From NCBI GenBank assembly GCA_035765415.1, contig DASTXR010000126.1, positions 1 through 64,000 on the forward strand: a stretch of DNA of 64,000 bases, read 5' to 3'. Positions 53,393 to 61,607 of the stretch are shown in pieces. Made by a program: the position numbers and the translations under genes. The notes below the pieces were generated by a model that had not been told where the DNA came from, made no database searches, and saw only the letters and a program-made list of their open reading frames with translations. The stretch's first letter is position 1, and each line of letters begins with the position of its first letter. Source of the stretch: CADEED01 sp035765415. Lineage in GTDB: Bacteria; Pseudomonadota; Gammaproteobacteria; Steroidobacterales; Steroidobacteraceae.

Positions 53393-54375
53393 AGCACTCC
53401 GGCGCGCAGCAGATCGTGCACGTTGAGAGCGCCGGCCAGCGCCCCTTGCGCATCGACCACGGGCAGCGCGGTGATGCGGTATTTCTCCATGAGATGCGCC
53501 GCCTCGGCCGCGAGCTCCGTGGGAGCAACACGTTTGCCGGGAGAGGTCATGACCTCGCGCATCGTGGTCTTGTGGACGTTGATCTCGCGATCCAGCACGC
53601 GGCGCAGATCTCCGTCGGTGAAGACGCCGAGCATCTGGCCGGCGTCGGTCACGACGCACATGCCGAGGCCCTTCTTCGACATGACCACCAGGCCTTCCGC
53701 CAGCGTTGCCGCGGGCCCGATGGTGGGTAGTTCGTCCCCCGTGCGCATCACGTCGGCGACGTGCAGCAGCAGTTTGCGGCCGAGCGCGCCACCCGGATGC
53801 GATCGCGCGAAATCCTGCGAGGTGAAGCCGCGTGCTTCGAGCATGGCCACCGCCAGCGCGTCGCCCACCGCCAGTGTGGCGGTGGTGCTGGCCGTGGGCG
53901 CAAGGTTGAGCGGGCAGGCTTCTTCCGCGACGCTGACATCCAGGTGGACCGTCGAAGCGCGCGCCAGCGAAGAGGCGGGTTTGCCCGTCATGGAGATGAT
54001 GGGTACGCCGAGGCGCGACGAATGCGGGATGAGCAGCAGCACTTCCGCGGTCTCGCCGGAGTTGGAGATCGCCAGCAGCACGTCGTCGCGCGTGATCATG
54101 CCGATGTCGCCGTGGCTCGCTTCGGCGGCATGCATGAAAAACGAGGGTGTGCCGGTGGAGGCGAGCGTGGCCGCGATTTTCCCGGCGATGTGCCCGGATT
54201 TGCCCATGCCGGTGACGATGACCCGGCCGCGGGATTCGAGACAAATGCTGCAGGCGCGCGCGAACGTGGCGTCGAGTCTTGGCACCAGCGCGGCGATGGC
54301 CCGGCCCTCCACCTCGAGAGCCAGGCGTCCCGCGGCGATCAGCGAGGCTGGATCGGCCTTGAGCTGGGCATTCAT
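53389..54375 (-). CDS. kdsD: arabinose 5-phosphate isomerase KdsD
   Basis: A 328-residue isomerase that turns ribulose 5-phosphate into arabinose 5-phosphate, the first step to Kdo. A SIS domain (about 35-180, with VIVTGMGKSGHIAGKIAATL and ASHGDIGMIT) is followed by two CBS domains (about 205-325, VGVF-like GVFTDGDLRRVLD and ALPVVDAQGALAGALNVHDL). It heads the LPS run and is divergent from ibaG. Confidence 0.95.
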   Translation of the reverse strand: MNAQLKADPASLIAAGRLALEVEGRAIAALVPRLDATFARACSICLESRGRVIVTGMGKSGHIAGKIAATLASTGTPSFFMHAAEASHGDIGMITRDDVLLAISNSGETAEVLLLIPHSSRLGVPIISMTGKPASSLARASTVHLDVSVAEEACPLNLAPTASTTATLAVGDALAVAMLEARGFTSQDFARSHPGGALGRKLLLHVADVMRTGDELPTIGPAATLAEGLVVMSKKGLGMCVVTDAGQMLGVFTDGDLRRVLDREINVHKTTMREVMTSPGKRVAPTELAAEAAHLMEKYRITALPVVDAQGALAGALNVHDLLRAGVL

Positions 54376-54404
54376 GCAGCGATCATAACGCTTAAGATAA
54401 CGCG

Positions 54405-54659
54405 ATGAACTCGAGTGTCATGACCCCGGAGCGTATTGCCGACCTCATTCGTGCCGGGTTGCCGGGCGCGGCGGTCCGCGTGGAATCCGACGACAACACG
54501 CATTTCGCCTCACAAATCGTTGCGCCGCAGTTCGCGGGGTTGCGCCCGATCGCCCGCCACCAGCTCGTGTACCGGGCCCTGGGCGCGCTCATGGGCCGCG
54601 AGATCCATGCGCTGTCGATCGAGGCGCTGACGCCCGAGGAATTCCAGGCCCGCGGCTAG
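54405..54659 (+). CDS. ibaG: BolA-family protein IbaG
   Basis: An 84-residue BolA-like protein. It has the class II fold with VESDDNTHFASQIVAPQFAG and RHQLVYRALGALMGREIHAL, ending LSIEALTPEEF. IbaG-type proteins work with monothiol glutaredoxins in Fe-S handling and stress response. It lies 60 bases before murA, as in E. coli (yrbA-murA). Confidence 0.93.
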   Translation: MNSSVMTPERIADLIRAGLPGAAVRVESDDNTHFASQIVAPQFAGLRPIARHQLVYRALGALMGREIHALSIEALTPEEFQARG

Positions 54660-54719
54660 GGGGCTCACCCAAATTTTCCGCTGGCTCCTCGTCAGCGTGC
54701 AGTCAACAGAGAGACAAAC

Positions 54720-55979
54720 GTGGACAAGTTGCAGATCAACGGTGGCATTGCCCTCGAAGGCGAAGTGCGCATTTCGGGCGCGAAGAATGCGACGCTGCCC
54801 ATCGTGGCCGGCGCCCTGCTGGCCGACGGGCCGGTGACCATTCGCAACGTCCCGCATCTGCAAGACGTCACCACCATGATCGAGTTGTTAGGCCGCATGG
54901 GCGTCTCGGTCACCATCGACGAGAAGATGCAGATCGAGATAGACGGCACGACGACGCGCGAATGTTTCGCGCCGTACGAACTGGTCAAGACCATGCGCGC
55001 ATCCATCCTCGTGCTGGGGCCGCTGCTCGCGCGGTTCGGCAAGGCCGACGTGTCTCTGCCGGGCGGCTGCGCCATCGGTGCGCGGCCCGTCAACATCCAT
55101 GTCGCGGGGCTGCAGGCCATGGGCGCCGAGATCACCATCGACAGCGGCTACATCCGCGCACGTGCCGGCCGGCTGAAAGGCGCGCGCCTGAATCTCGACA
55201 CCGTCACCGTCACCGGCACTGAAAACCTCATGATGGCCGCGACGCTCGCCGACGGCGAAACCATCATCGAAAACGCGGCGCGCGAACCCGAAGTGGTGGA
55301 CCTCGCGAATTTCCTCATTTCGATGGGGGCGCGCATCCAGGGTGCGGGCACCGACAAGATCGCCATCCAGGGCGTCGAGAAACTGCGCGCCACCACCTAC
55401 GAAGTGCTGCCCGATCGCATCGAGGGCGGCACGTACCTGGTCGCCGGGGCCATCACCTCGGGGATGGTTCGCATCAAGAACACCGCGCCCGAGCACCTCG
55501 ACGCCGTGACCGCAAAACTCACCGAGGCCGGCGCCAAGGTGGGCATCGGTCCTAACTGGATCGAGGTGGACATGCGGGGTCGCCGCCCCCGCTCGGTCGA
55601 CATCCGCACTGCGCCATACCCGGCGTTTCCGACCGACATGCAGGCGCAGTTCGCCGCACTCAATACGATCGCCGACGGCGTCGGCACCATCGTCGAGACC
55701 ATTTTTGAGAATAGATTCATGCACATGCTCGAGATGCGGCGCCTGGGTGCCGAGATCCGCCTCGAGGGCAACACCGCCATCATCCGGGGTGTGCCGAAGC
55801 TCACCGCCGCGCCGGTCATGGCCACCGACCTCAGGGCTTCCGCCAGCCTGGTCCTCGCGGGTCTCGTGGCCGAGGGCAGGACGGAAATCGAGCGCATCTA
55901 CCACATCGATCGGGGCTACGAGGCGCTCGAGGAGAAGCTGGCGCAGATCGGCGCCCAGATCCGGCGAGTGCCTAACTAA
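54720..55979 (+). CDS. murA: UDP-GlcNAc 1-carboxyvinyltransferase MurA
   Basis: A 419-residue enzyme that starts peptidoglycan precursor synthesis by adding enolpyruvate to UDP-GlcNAc. Start is GTG 54720. The two-lobed repeat structure is clear; ISGAKNATLPIVAGALLADG at the N-terminus and the catalytic Cys in SLPGGCAIGARPVN (the fosfomycin target). Near the end RASASLVLAGLVAEGRTEIE. It is followed by palindromic repeats that probably end the ibaG-murA transcript. Confidence 0.97.
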   Translation: MDKLQINGGIALEGEVRISGAKNATLPIVAGALLADGPVTIRNVPHLQDVTTMIELLGRMGVSVTIDEKMQIEIDGTTTRECFAPYELVKTMRASILVLGPLLARFGKADVSLPGGCAIGARPVNIHVAGLQAMGAEITIDSGYIRARAGRLKGARLNLDTVTVTGTENLMMAATLADGETIIENAAREPEVVDLANFLISMGARIQGAGTDKIAIQGVEKLRATTYEVLPDRIEGGTYLVAGAITSGMVRIKNTAPEHLDAVTAKLTEAGAKVGIGPNWIEVDMRGRRPRSVDIRTAPYPAFPTDMQAQFAALNTIADGVGTIVETIFENRFMHMLEMRRLGAEIRLEGNTAIIRGVPKLTAAPVMATDLRASASLVLAGLVAEGRTEIERIYHIDRGYEALEEKLAQIGAQIRRVPN

Positions 55980-55983
55980 ACTC

Positions 55984-56011
55984 GTGGTGACAGACTTCAG
56001 TCCGTCACCAC
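55984..56011. repeat. family-B 28-base palindrome after murA
   Basis: GTGGTGACAGACTT is followed by CAGTCCGTCACCAC, a near-perfect palindrome (one mismatched pair) 4 bases after the murA stop. It matches the perfect element after rapZ (48088-48115) in size, place and most bases. A shared mobile or terminator-like repeat is likely. Confidence 0.75.
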
Positions 56012-56029
56012 GCCACCGGGCGTCAGGAC

Positions 56030-56159
56030 AATGGGGACATTCCTGGTTTGCTAGCAAAAGGGGACGCGCCTCGAATGCGGTTTTTTACTGGATTTAAGGC
56101 TCTGCAGCGCATTCCGAGAGGCGTGTCGCCTTTTGCCCCGCAAACCAGGATTGTCCCCC
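56030..56159. repeat. long imperfect stem-loop downstream of murA
   Basis: Two arms of about 50 bases are reverse complements with several mismatches. The outer word is GGGGACA.TCCTGGTTTG, then GCAAAAGG.GAC and CGCCTC...GAATGCG, around a loop of about 30 bases with GTTTTTTACTGG. It shares GGGGACA and GCAAAAGGGG with family A, so it may be a diverged family-A element. Confidence 0.7.
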
Positions 56160-56354
56160 GCACCATTTGTGATCCAGGTCGCGATCCGGCTGTTCTCGAG
56201 GGGATTCCATGCGCCGGATGTGACTCAGTGCCGAACAACCGAAACGCACTGACTTAATACTGCCCCTGTCGTTCCCCGGAGACGGGCTATGGAGCCCTGA
56301 CCACCGCGAGGAAGAGCCAACGTCGCAACTAGTTCGCTGAGAGGTCGAGGGTCC

Positions 56355-58400
56355 ATGCAAGCACGTTCAGAATCCGGCGCGACCGCGCACACTGACAACG
56401 CGGGTAGGGGCAACACTATGGGAGCCAGCTCTTTCAAGTCCAAGAAGCCGCTGGCGCTCATCGCCACGCCTGACCTCGACCTTTGGGCACAGCTCGGGCC
56501 CATGCTCGAGTCCACCTGTCAGCTCCGTCACGCGGACAGCCTGGGCTCGGCCGCCAACATGCTCAAGCCGGGCACGCGCACCATCCTGGTAGCCGACCTG
56601 CGCGGCATGACCGCCGAAGATTTCGAACCGATTTCCGCCAGCCCGCACAATCCTGTCGTCATCGCCATTCGCGATGGCGCCTCGGCCGGCATGGTCGATG
56701 CGTTGATGCTCGAAGGCGCCATCCAGGCGCTGGTCGATTCGCCGGTCGAATCCGGTCCGATGCTCCGCGCGATCAACGACGCGGCGCGAATTTCCTCCAC
56801 CGCTGACGCGCTGAGCGCAGTCACTGCTCCCTCGGGCGGCAGCACGGGCGGCGAACAGAAGTCCGGCAAGTCGCCGGTCGTGATGATCGGCGTCGTGGTC
56901 GCGGTGCTTGCCGCCGCCGCGGGCGGCTGGTTCTTCATGTCGAAGGGTTCAGGCGACGCTCCGGCCGCAGCCGACACGGCCGCGCCTGCTGCTTCCGCGG
57001 GCACTCCGGCGGCCGGCAAGGCTCCGTCGGCGGGCACCGCCGCTCCGGCCGCCTCGCTCGACGAAGTGCTCGAGAAAGCGCGCCTCGCCATGGACGAGCG
57101 CCGCTACATCGAGCCCGCCAGGAACAACGCTCTCGAACATTTCCGCACCGTACTGCAGCTCGATCCGACGAATGCCGAAGCCACCGAAGGCCTGAAGCGC
57201 CTCGGCGGACTGCTGATCGCGCGCGCCCGCACCGCGCTCGATGAGCGCCGCTTCGACAACGCGCTCGCCGAACTCGAAGCCGCGCGCAGCATCGATCCCA
57301 ACGATCAGCGCCTCATCGAAGTGGACGCGCGTCTCGACTCTATGCGCGCCCAGACGGCGCTCGCGCAGATCCAGGCGACGCTCGCCGCGCAGAACTTCGA
57401 ACGCGCGCAGGCGCTGCTCGAAGCCGCGCAGAAGGATGCGTTGCTGCCGCCGGCGCAGATCGCGCAGCTTTCCAAGGAGCTCGACAGCAAGCGCCGCCAG
57501 GTCACGGTCAGCCGCCACGTGGCGAGCGCCGAATCGCGCCTCGCCAATGGTCGCCTCGTGACGCCGAACGGCGAGTCCGCGAAAGATTCGATCCAGGCGC
57601 TTCGCGAAGCGGGCGCCTCGGCCGAAGTCATCACGCGCCTGAACAACGATCTGAACCAGCGGCTGCTTGCCGCTGCGCGTGACGCTGCCTCCAAGGGCGA
57701 CCAGCAGGCCATGCAGGGCCATCTCGCCGCGGCGCGTGAAAACGGTGTGTCGGCCGCGGTCATCAACTCCGCGCAGCGTGACATGACCGCTGCCGCGCAG
57801 AAGCAGCAGCGCACGAACGAAGACATCGCGCGCTTCGCCAAGGCGGCCCAGGATCGCCTCGCGAGTGGCAACCTGATTCAGCCGGCGAACGATTCGGCGG
57901 TTTCGAACGCCGAGCGCCTGCGTCTCCTCGACGTGCGCCATCCCACGACCGTGCAGGTGGTGCGCGACGTGCGTACCCGCCTCATCAGCGAAGCCCGCGC
58001 TCGCCTGACCGCCGGCCGCCCGACCGATGCCTCCGCGCTGCTCGATGCGGCCGAGAGCCTCGGTGGCGACGCCGACCTTGCCGATTTGCGCGCTGCGGTC
58101 ACGAGCGCCCAGCAGACGGTTGCCACCGCCGCTGCGGCCCCCAAACTACCGCCGCTCAAGATGGCGCGTCCGCCGCGCCCGAAATATCCGGCGTCCGCCA
58201 AGGGCGTGGAAGGTTGGGTGCGAGTCGAATTCTATGTAACGCCTGAAGGCCGCACGGAGCGCATCCGCGTGTTGTCGAGCGAGCCCGCGGGGCTGTTCGA
58301 CGCGGCGGCCATTTCGGCGATGGAAGGTGCCCGGTTTGAGCAATTCGAGTCGACTGATTCGCGCCTCGCGGTTCAGCGCATCGTGTTCAAGCCGGAGTGA
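56355..58400 (+). CDS. pseudo-receiver/TPR-like/TonB C-terminal domain membrane protein
   Basis: A 681-residue protein with an unusual order. Residues about 30-150 look like a degenerate receiver: LALIATPDLDLWAQL at strand 1 without the acidic pair, TILVADLRGM at strand 3, and no Lys at the usual place. One membrane helix follows (VVMIGVVVAVLAAAAGGWFF, about 175-194), then a Pro/Ala linker, TPR-like helical repeats (about 230-400; ARTALDERRFDNALAELEAA), more helical repeats, and a TonB C-terminal domain (PPRPKYPASAKGVEGWVRVE with ARFEQF). The receiver would be cytosolic and the TonB part periplasmic. A shorter start at 56418 has a fair ribosome site. It leads a run with a CheA-like kinase. 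Confidence 0.8.
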   Translation: MQARSESGATAHTDNAGRGNTMGASSFKSKKPLALIATPDLDLWAQLGPMLESTCQLRHADSLGSAANMLKPGTRTILVADLRGMTAEDFEPISASPHNPVVIAIRDGASAGMVDALMLEGAIQALVDSPVESGPMLRAINDAARISSTADALSAVTAPSGGSTGGEQKSGKSPVVMIGVVVAVLAAAAGGWFFMSKGSGDAPAAADTAAPAASAGTPAAGKAPSAGTAAPAASLDEVLEKARLAMDERRYIEPARNNALEHFRTVLQLDPTNAEATEGLKRLGGLLIARARTALDERRFDNALAELEAARSIDPNDQRLIEVDARLDSMRAQTALAQIQATLAAQNFERAQALLEAAQKDALLPPAQIAQLSKELDSKRRQVTVSRHVASAESRLANGRLVTPNGESAKDSIQALREAGASAEVITRLNNDLNQRLLAAARDAASKGDQQAMQGHLAAARENGVSAAVINSAQRDMTAAAQKQQRTNEDIARFAKAAQDRLASGNLIQPANDSAVSNAERLRLLDVRHPTTVQVVRDVRTRLISEARARLTAGRPTDASALLDAAESLGGDADLADLRAAVTSAQQTVATAAAAPKLPPLKMARPPRPKYPASAKGVEGWVRVEFYVTPEGRTERIRVLSSEPAGLFDAAAISAMEGARFEQFESTDSRLAVQRIVFKPE

Positions 58401-58415
58401 TGGAGGGTGAAATCT

Positions 58416-60671
58416 GTGAAGAAAGACAAAGTAGCAGTCAAGAAATTTGCCACTCGCATGCAGGGCGCCCGCAACGTGTGGGTGGCGGTGGGCATCCTGG
58501 CTCTGGCGTTCCTGGTCGGCGTACTCGCGCCCGCCTGGTATTTCGCCGGCCGCCTGGTGGAGAACAACACCGCGGTCCGCACGATCGGCGAACTGCAGCA
58601 GCAGCCGTCGCGCATGCAGGCGGCACTCAACTCGATCCAGGACCGTCTGCGCGCGCGCGGATTCGTCCGTGACTCCATCGAGCAGTTGAAGCGCGCCACG
58701 GCGCAGTTCGAAGCGAGCACTTCGTCGCTCAAGTCGGGCGGCAGCGTGAGCATCGGCGGCTTCGGCAGCGACGACGACGTGCAAGCCACGATCACGGAGA
58801 TGACGCAGGCCTGGAAGAAGTACCAGCCGGCGCTGGCGCCGGTCGCCAACTTCTCCTCGATTCCATATTCGGACAGCGAGCGTGAAGGCACGCAGCTCAA
58901 CATGGATGGCCGCGAGCTCCAGCGCGCCGTCACCGAAGCGGTCAGCCAGGCTCGCGCCTACACCCCGGTGCTCGAGAAGAACCTCGCGCAGATCATTGCC
59001 GGGCTGCAAAGCTCATCCGATTCGCTGGCAACCGCGCTGCGTTCGGTGGTGCTCATCGGCGTAGGTCTCGCGGCCGCGCTGGCGGCGCTCGTCGGTTACC
59101 TGTCGCTGGCACGCGGTAAACAGGCCGCGGCAGCACTGGCCGCGCGCCAGCAGACGGAAGACATCCTGCGCACCGTGCGCGAAGGTCTGTTCCTGCTCGA
59201 CGCCGACCTCAAGATTGGTGAGATTCACTCGGACGCGACCGGCTCGCTGTTCCAGCGCGAGTCCATCGCCGGCATCACTTTCGAAGACCTGTTGCGCAAC
59301 CTCGTGTCCGCCAAGACGCTGGCCATCGCCACCAAGTTCGTCAAGGTGCTGTGGAGCGAGCGCACCAAGGAAAACCTGATCCGCTCGATCAACCCGCTCA
59401 ACGAAGTGGAAGTGATCACCGGCGGCGACGGCAAGCAGGACAAGGGCGAGACCCGCTACCTCGAGTTCAACTTCCACCGCGTGCGTCGCGACGGCGCGAT
59501 CACCCACGTGCTGGTGTCGGTGTCCGATGTGACCGCGCGTGTCGCACTGGCCGCGCAGTTGAAGGGCGCTCAGGACAACGCGCAGACGCAGATGGACGCG
59601 TTCCTCTCGATCCTGCACGTCGATCCGACGCAGCTCGGTTCGTTCCTCGACGACTCCGACGTGGCGTTCAAGATGATCAACGCCACGCTGCGCGACCCGG
59701 CGCGCGACAGCGCGTCGTTCCGCCGCAAGATCGACGGACTGTTCCGCCAGATTCACAGCATCAAGGGCGAGGCTTCGGCCATCGGCCTCGGCAGCATGGA
59801 AACCCGCGCGCACGCGCTCGAGAGCGATCTCGCGGCGCTGCGCGAGCGCACCGACCTGACGGGCGACGACTTCCTGCCGCTGCTCACGAAGTTCGACGAC
59901 CTGGTGTCGCATTCGCAGTCGGTTCGCGAAATGGTCACCAAGCTTGCAAGCTTCCGCGACAGCTTCGCTCCGAAACAGGCGCCGGCCGCCGGCGGCGGAA
60001 CCGTGCAGCCGTCCACCGGCGACACGACCACGCGCCAGGCGCTCACTGCCGACGCGGTGGCCGCCGAAGCGACCCTGCAGCGTTCGGCCCGCGAAGGCTT
60101 TGTCGCCTCCGCGCAGCAGCTGGCGGATCGCATCGCCAACGATCATGGCAAGAAGGTCGTGGTGACCTGCCGCGGCCATGACCAGGTGCCCGAGACCTAT
60201 CGCCGCGCGGTCAAGGACGTGCTCATCCAGCTCATTCGCAATGCCGTGGTGCACGGTATCGAGACGCCGGCCGAGCGCGAGGCCGCCGGCAAGACGCCCG
60301 AAGGCCATATCCGCATCAATTTCGAGATGACCGAGTCGGGCCGCGCTTTCCGCATGCAGTGCGAAGACGACGGTCGCGGCCTCACGCCCGACAAGCTGCG
60401 CAGGACCGCGGTGACCAAGGGCATCATTTCGCAACACGACGCCGCTGCGCTGTCCGACCAGGAGGCCATGATGCTGGTCTTCCGTTCGGGCTTCTCGACC
60501 GCCACGGGTGTTACCCGCGATGCGGGCCGGGGCGTGGGCATGGACGTCATCGCGGAGATCGCGGCCCGCCTCGGCGGCCGTATCTCATTGAATTCCGAAG
60601 TCGGCAAGAACATGCGTCTGTCCTTGTCGTTCCCGGCCAGCACGAGTGCTGCCGGGGTCGTTGCTGCCTAG
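58416..60671 (+). CDS. membrane CheA-like HPt-histidine kinase
   Basis: A 751-residue kinase. Two membrane helices (about 25-46 and 205-227) flank a periplasmic sensor; a PAS-like part follows (about 245-380), then an HPt domain with the phospho-His in FRQIHSIKGEASAIGLGS, and a CheA-type HATPase: LIQLIRNAVVHGIETPAERE (N box), EDDGRGLTPDKLRR (G1) and DAGRGVGMDVI (G2). There is no CheW-like domain, so it would not join receptor arrays. GTG 58416 has GGAGG at 58402-58406; GTG 58407 is too close. It lies 15 bases after the TonB-domain gene, before cheY- and cheX-like genes. Confidence 0.88.
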   Translation: MKKDKVAVKKFATRMQGARNVWVAVGILALAFLVGVLAPAWYFAGRLVENNTAVRTIGELQQQPSRMQAALNSIQDRLRARGFVRDSIEQLKRATAQFEASTSSLKSGGSVSIGGFGSDDDVQATITEMTQAWKKYQPALAPVANFSSIPYSDSEREGTQLNMDGRELQRAVTEAVSQARAYTPVLEKNLAQIIAGLQSSSDSLATALRSVVLIGVGLAAALAALVGYLSLARGKQAAAALAARQQTEDILRTVREGLFLLDADLKIGEIHSDATGSLFQRESIAGITFEDLLRNLVSAKTLAIATKFVKVLWSERTKENLIRSINPLNEVEVITGGDGKQDKGETRYLEFNFHRVRRDGAITHVLVSVSDVTARVALAAQLKGAQDNAQTQMDAFLSILHVDPTQLGSFLDDSDVAFKMINATLRDPARDSASFRRKIDGLFRQIHSIKGEASAIGLGSMETRAHALESDLAALRERTDLTGDDFLPLLTKFDDLVSHSQSVREMVTKLASFRDSFAPKQAPAAGGGTVQPSTGDTTTRQALTADAVAAEATLQRSAREGFVASAQQLADRIANDHGKKVVVTCRGHDQVPETYRRAVKDVLIQLIRNAVVHGIETPAEREAAGKTPEGHIRINFEMTESGRAFRMQCEDDGRGLTPDKLRRTAVTKGIISQHDAAALSDQEAMMLVFRSGFSTATGVTRDAGRGVGMDVIAEIAARLGGRISLNSEVGKNMRLSLSFPASTSAAGVVAA

Positions 60672-60689
60672 GGAGGAGAGTTTTAGAAC

Positions 60690-61079
60690 ATGAGTGCTGT
60701 GCCCAAACCGCGCCAACAGTTGCGCATGATGATCGTCGACGACTCGAACGTGATGCGGCGTCGCATCGAGCGTTCGCAGCAGAACGACCTGCTCGAGGTG
60801 GTCGGAACTGCCGTGAATGGCCTCGACGCGGTCACCAAGTTCAAGCAGCTGCTGCCCGATGTCATGACCCTCGACCTGACCATGCCCGAGATGGACGGCA
60901 TCGAGTGCGTTGAGCACGTAATCAAAATCAAGCCTGATGTGCTTATACTCGTGGTGTCGGCGCTCGCCGATAAGGCCACGGCAGTGGAAGCCATCGAGAA
61001 GGGCGCCAACGGGTTCCTGTGTAAGCCGTTCACGGACGACCAGCTCAATGAAGCTCTCGCCGAGTTGATTGGGGAGTAA
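60690..61079 (+). CDS. CheY-like single-domain response regulator
   Basis: A 129-residue receiver. The acidic pocket is MIVDDSNVMRRRIERS, the phospho-acceptor Asp is in VMTLDLTMPEMDGIE, the conserved Ser/Thr in ILVVSALADKATAVEA and the Lys in GFLCKPFTDDQL. No output domain. It should receive phosphate from the CheA-like kinase just upstream and lose it through the CheX-like protein downstream. GGAGAG lies before the ATG. Its target is not seen unless it is the TonB-domain protein or a motor elsewhere. Confidence 0.92.
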   Translation: MSAVPKPRQQLRMMIVDDSNVMRRRIERSQQNDLLEVVGTAVNGLDAVTKFKQLLPDVMTLDLTMPEMDGIECVEHVIKIKPDVLILVVSALADKATAVEAIEKGANGFLCKPFTDDQLNEALAELIGE

Positions 61080-61084
61080 GAGAA

Positions 61085-61534
61085 ATGTTGGACGCTGAAG
61101 AAGTTCGAACCTTCGTGCAGGGCACAGTGCACTTCTTCGAGACCGCGACGGGTCATCCCGCTACGGTGGGCTCGCCTTATCTGTGCATCGACAAGTCGGC
61201 CGTGGTCCAGGACTACGCCGGCGTCATCGGCATTTCCGGCAACCGGGAAGGCAAGGTCTATTTCACCGCGCCGCGCGGCATGTTGTCGGTCATGTTGATG
61301 TGCATGAACGAAACGGACACCGGCGAGCAGAACGTGCGCGACCTGGTGGGTGAAGTCGCCAACACCATTTCGGGCAATGCGCGCCGGGATTTCGGCCGCA
61401 ACTTCGTCATCAGCACGCCGACCATCTGCGATCGCAACAATGCCGCCACGGCAGCCGCCACCACCGGCCGCTCGTTCGTCATTCCGATCAACTGGCGCAG
61501 CTATGCGGCCAATGTCGTAGTTTGCCTCCAGTAG
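61085..61534 (+). CDS. CheX-like CheY-P phosphatase
   Basis: A 149-residue CheX/CheC-family protein. The active-site helix reads DLVGEVANTISGNARRDFG with the ExxN pair (Glu and Asn) used to drive CheY-P hydrolysis. The first part (VRTFVQGTVHFFETATG) and the central sheet fit CheX dimers. It starts 5 bases after the cheY-like stop and is followed by a strong terminator, so it closes the run. Confidence 0.9.
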   Translation: MLDAEEVRTFVQGTVHFFETATGHPATVGSPYLCIDKSAVVQDYAGVIGISGNREGKVYFTAPRGMLSVMLMCMNETDTGEQNVRDLVGEVANTISGNARRDFGRNFVISTPTICDRNNAATAAATTGRSFVIPINWRSYAANVVVCLQ

Positions 61535-61560
61535 CTAGTTCGACTCTGACAATTTGACGG

Positions 61561-61584
61561 ACGCCGGCGCTTCGCCGGCGTTTT
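61561..61584 (+). terminator. intrinsic terminator after the CheX-like gene
   Basis: A hairpin with arms ACGCCGGCG and CGCCGGCGT and a 3-base loop (CTT) is followed by TTT. It lies 27 bases after the CheX-like stop and should end the four-gene signalling transcript. The arms are the same as those of the hppA terminator at 18325. Confidence 0.8.
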
Positions 61585-61607
61585 CCGTTGTGGCGCGCAG
61601 CGCCTGA

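Larger units (their letters stand above)
55980..56354. other. 375-base gap with palindromes before the signalling module
   Basis: This gap has no gene. It begins with two palindromes (55984-56011 and 56030-56159) listed separately. The remaining 195 bases, up to the next start, would contain the promoter of the four-gene signalling run. A GACTTAATACTGCCCC stretch near 56250 is an AT-rich spot that may include a -10 box; the -35 is not clear. Confidence 0.5.
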
